Source: Microvirga arvi (GTDB taxonomy: Bacteria; Pseudomonadota; Alphaproteobacteria; Rhizobiales; Beijerinckiaceae). From it: DNA of 64,000 bases. The stretch is taken from NCBI RefSeq assembly GCF_016892765.1, contig NZ_JAFEMD010000011.1, forward strand, positions 62,001 through 126,000, read 5' to 3'. Below are positions 63,752-64,000 of this stretch, one piece after another (within the stretch, counting starts at the first letter, position 1; every line of letters begins with the position of its first letter). The position numbers were made by a program, and so were the translations under genes. The notes beneath the pieces were generated by a model that had not been told where the DNA came from, did not search any database, and was given only the letters and a program-made list of their open reading frames with translations.

Positions 63752-63964
63752 CTAGTCCTCGAGATCCGTATCGAGGATGGCCATGGTGAAGTTGAAGGAT
63801 CGGTCTCCATCCTCATCGTCGACGAAGAGAACGCCGACGAATTCCTCACCGATGTAAACTTCCGCCGAATCGGTCTTCTTGGGCCGACCGACGACGCGGA
63901 TCGAGTGGTTCGCAAAGGTCTGACGCAGGTAGCGCTCGACTTTAGCCATCTCGTTTTTTTCCAC
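63752..63964 (-). CDS. DUF3126 family protein
   Basis: A 70-residue protein with the conserved sequence RYLRQTFANHSIRVVGRPKK and EFVGVLFVDDEDGDRSFNFT, characteristic of the alphaproteobacterial DUF3126 family. The start MEKNEM could equally be the ATG at 63949 (MAKVERYL). Function unknown. It lies 60 nt upstream of the carbonic-anhydrase-like gene on the same strand, and this pairing appears to be conserved in the order. Confidence 0.85.
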   Translation of the reverse strand: MEKNEMAKVERYLRQTFANHSIRVVGRPKKTDSAEVYIGEEFVGVLFVDDEDGDRSFNFTMAILDTDLED

Positions 63965-64000
63965 TACAGGTCCTTTCTAGCTGTCACGGTTGCTGCAATT

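Overview
The window is a high-GC stretch of alphaproteobacterial chromosome. Gene order, an alphaproteobacterial tRNA-Thr, a DUF3126 gene, the yidD / Fe-S scaffold / folE / hisI neighbourhood and a CtrA-type box point to Hyphomicrobiales (Rhizobiales), possibly a Methylobacteriaceae/Microvirga-like organism. The order-level assignment is fairly safe; the genus is a guess.

Bases 1-13,600 (minus strand) hold the classical str, S10 and spc clusters. In transcription order they are rpsL-rpsG-fusA-tuf, then rpsJ-rplC-rplD-rplW-rplB-rpsS-rplV-rpsC-rplP-rpmC-rpsQ, then rplN-rplX-rplE-rpsN-rpsH-rplF-rplR-rpsE-rpmD-rplO. rplO is cut by the window edge. A promoter-like sequence and a hairpin mark the S10/spc boundary.

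Bases 13,900-18,050 interrupt the translation/transcription block with two plus-strand surface-polymer genes: a GT4 glycosyltransferase and an AT-rich LtaS/OpgB-like membrane sulfatase-fold transferase. A small minus-strand hypothetical membrane protein follows.

Bases 18,078-34,103 (minus strand) hold rpoC, rpoB, rplL, rplJ, rplA, rplK, nusG, secE, tRNA-Trp, a second tuf copy, tRNA-Gly and tRNA-Tyr. A complete ECF42-type sigma factor and its DGPF/YCII partner are inserted between rplA and rplJ. The rplJ leader is long and has a good promoter candidate.

Bases 34,295-43,345 are mixed housekeeping and metabolic genes: two SpoU rRNA methyltransferases, an MHS-family transporter with an extra exported loop, small secreted or membrane proteins (including a cupredoxin), tRNA-Thr, a Tat-exported metallo-beta-lactamase-fold hydrolase, cutA, NAD kinase, and a MaoC / CoA-ester-lyase pair.

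Bases 43,666-47,468 encode a large repetitive cadherin/VCBS/RTX surface protein. It is broken by a frame change at about 45,757, which looks like a fusion of two tandem paralogues. It carries an approximately 195-residue repeat that I do not recognise.

Bases 47,583-63,964 hold a flavin reductase, a nitroreductase, a YfhO-like membrane protein with an exported partner, a CBS-BON fusion protein, a compact double-hairpin repeat, thrS, yidD, an Fe-S scaffold, folE, hisI, an MFS permease, a patatin-like phospholipase, a CBS protein, a rhomboid protease, a LapG-like cysteine peptidase behind a CtrA box, a gamma-carbonic-anhydrase-like protein and a DUF3126 protein.
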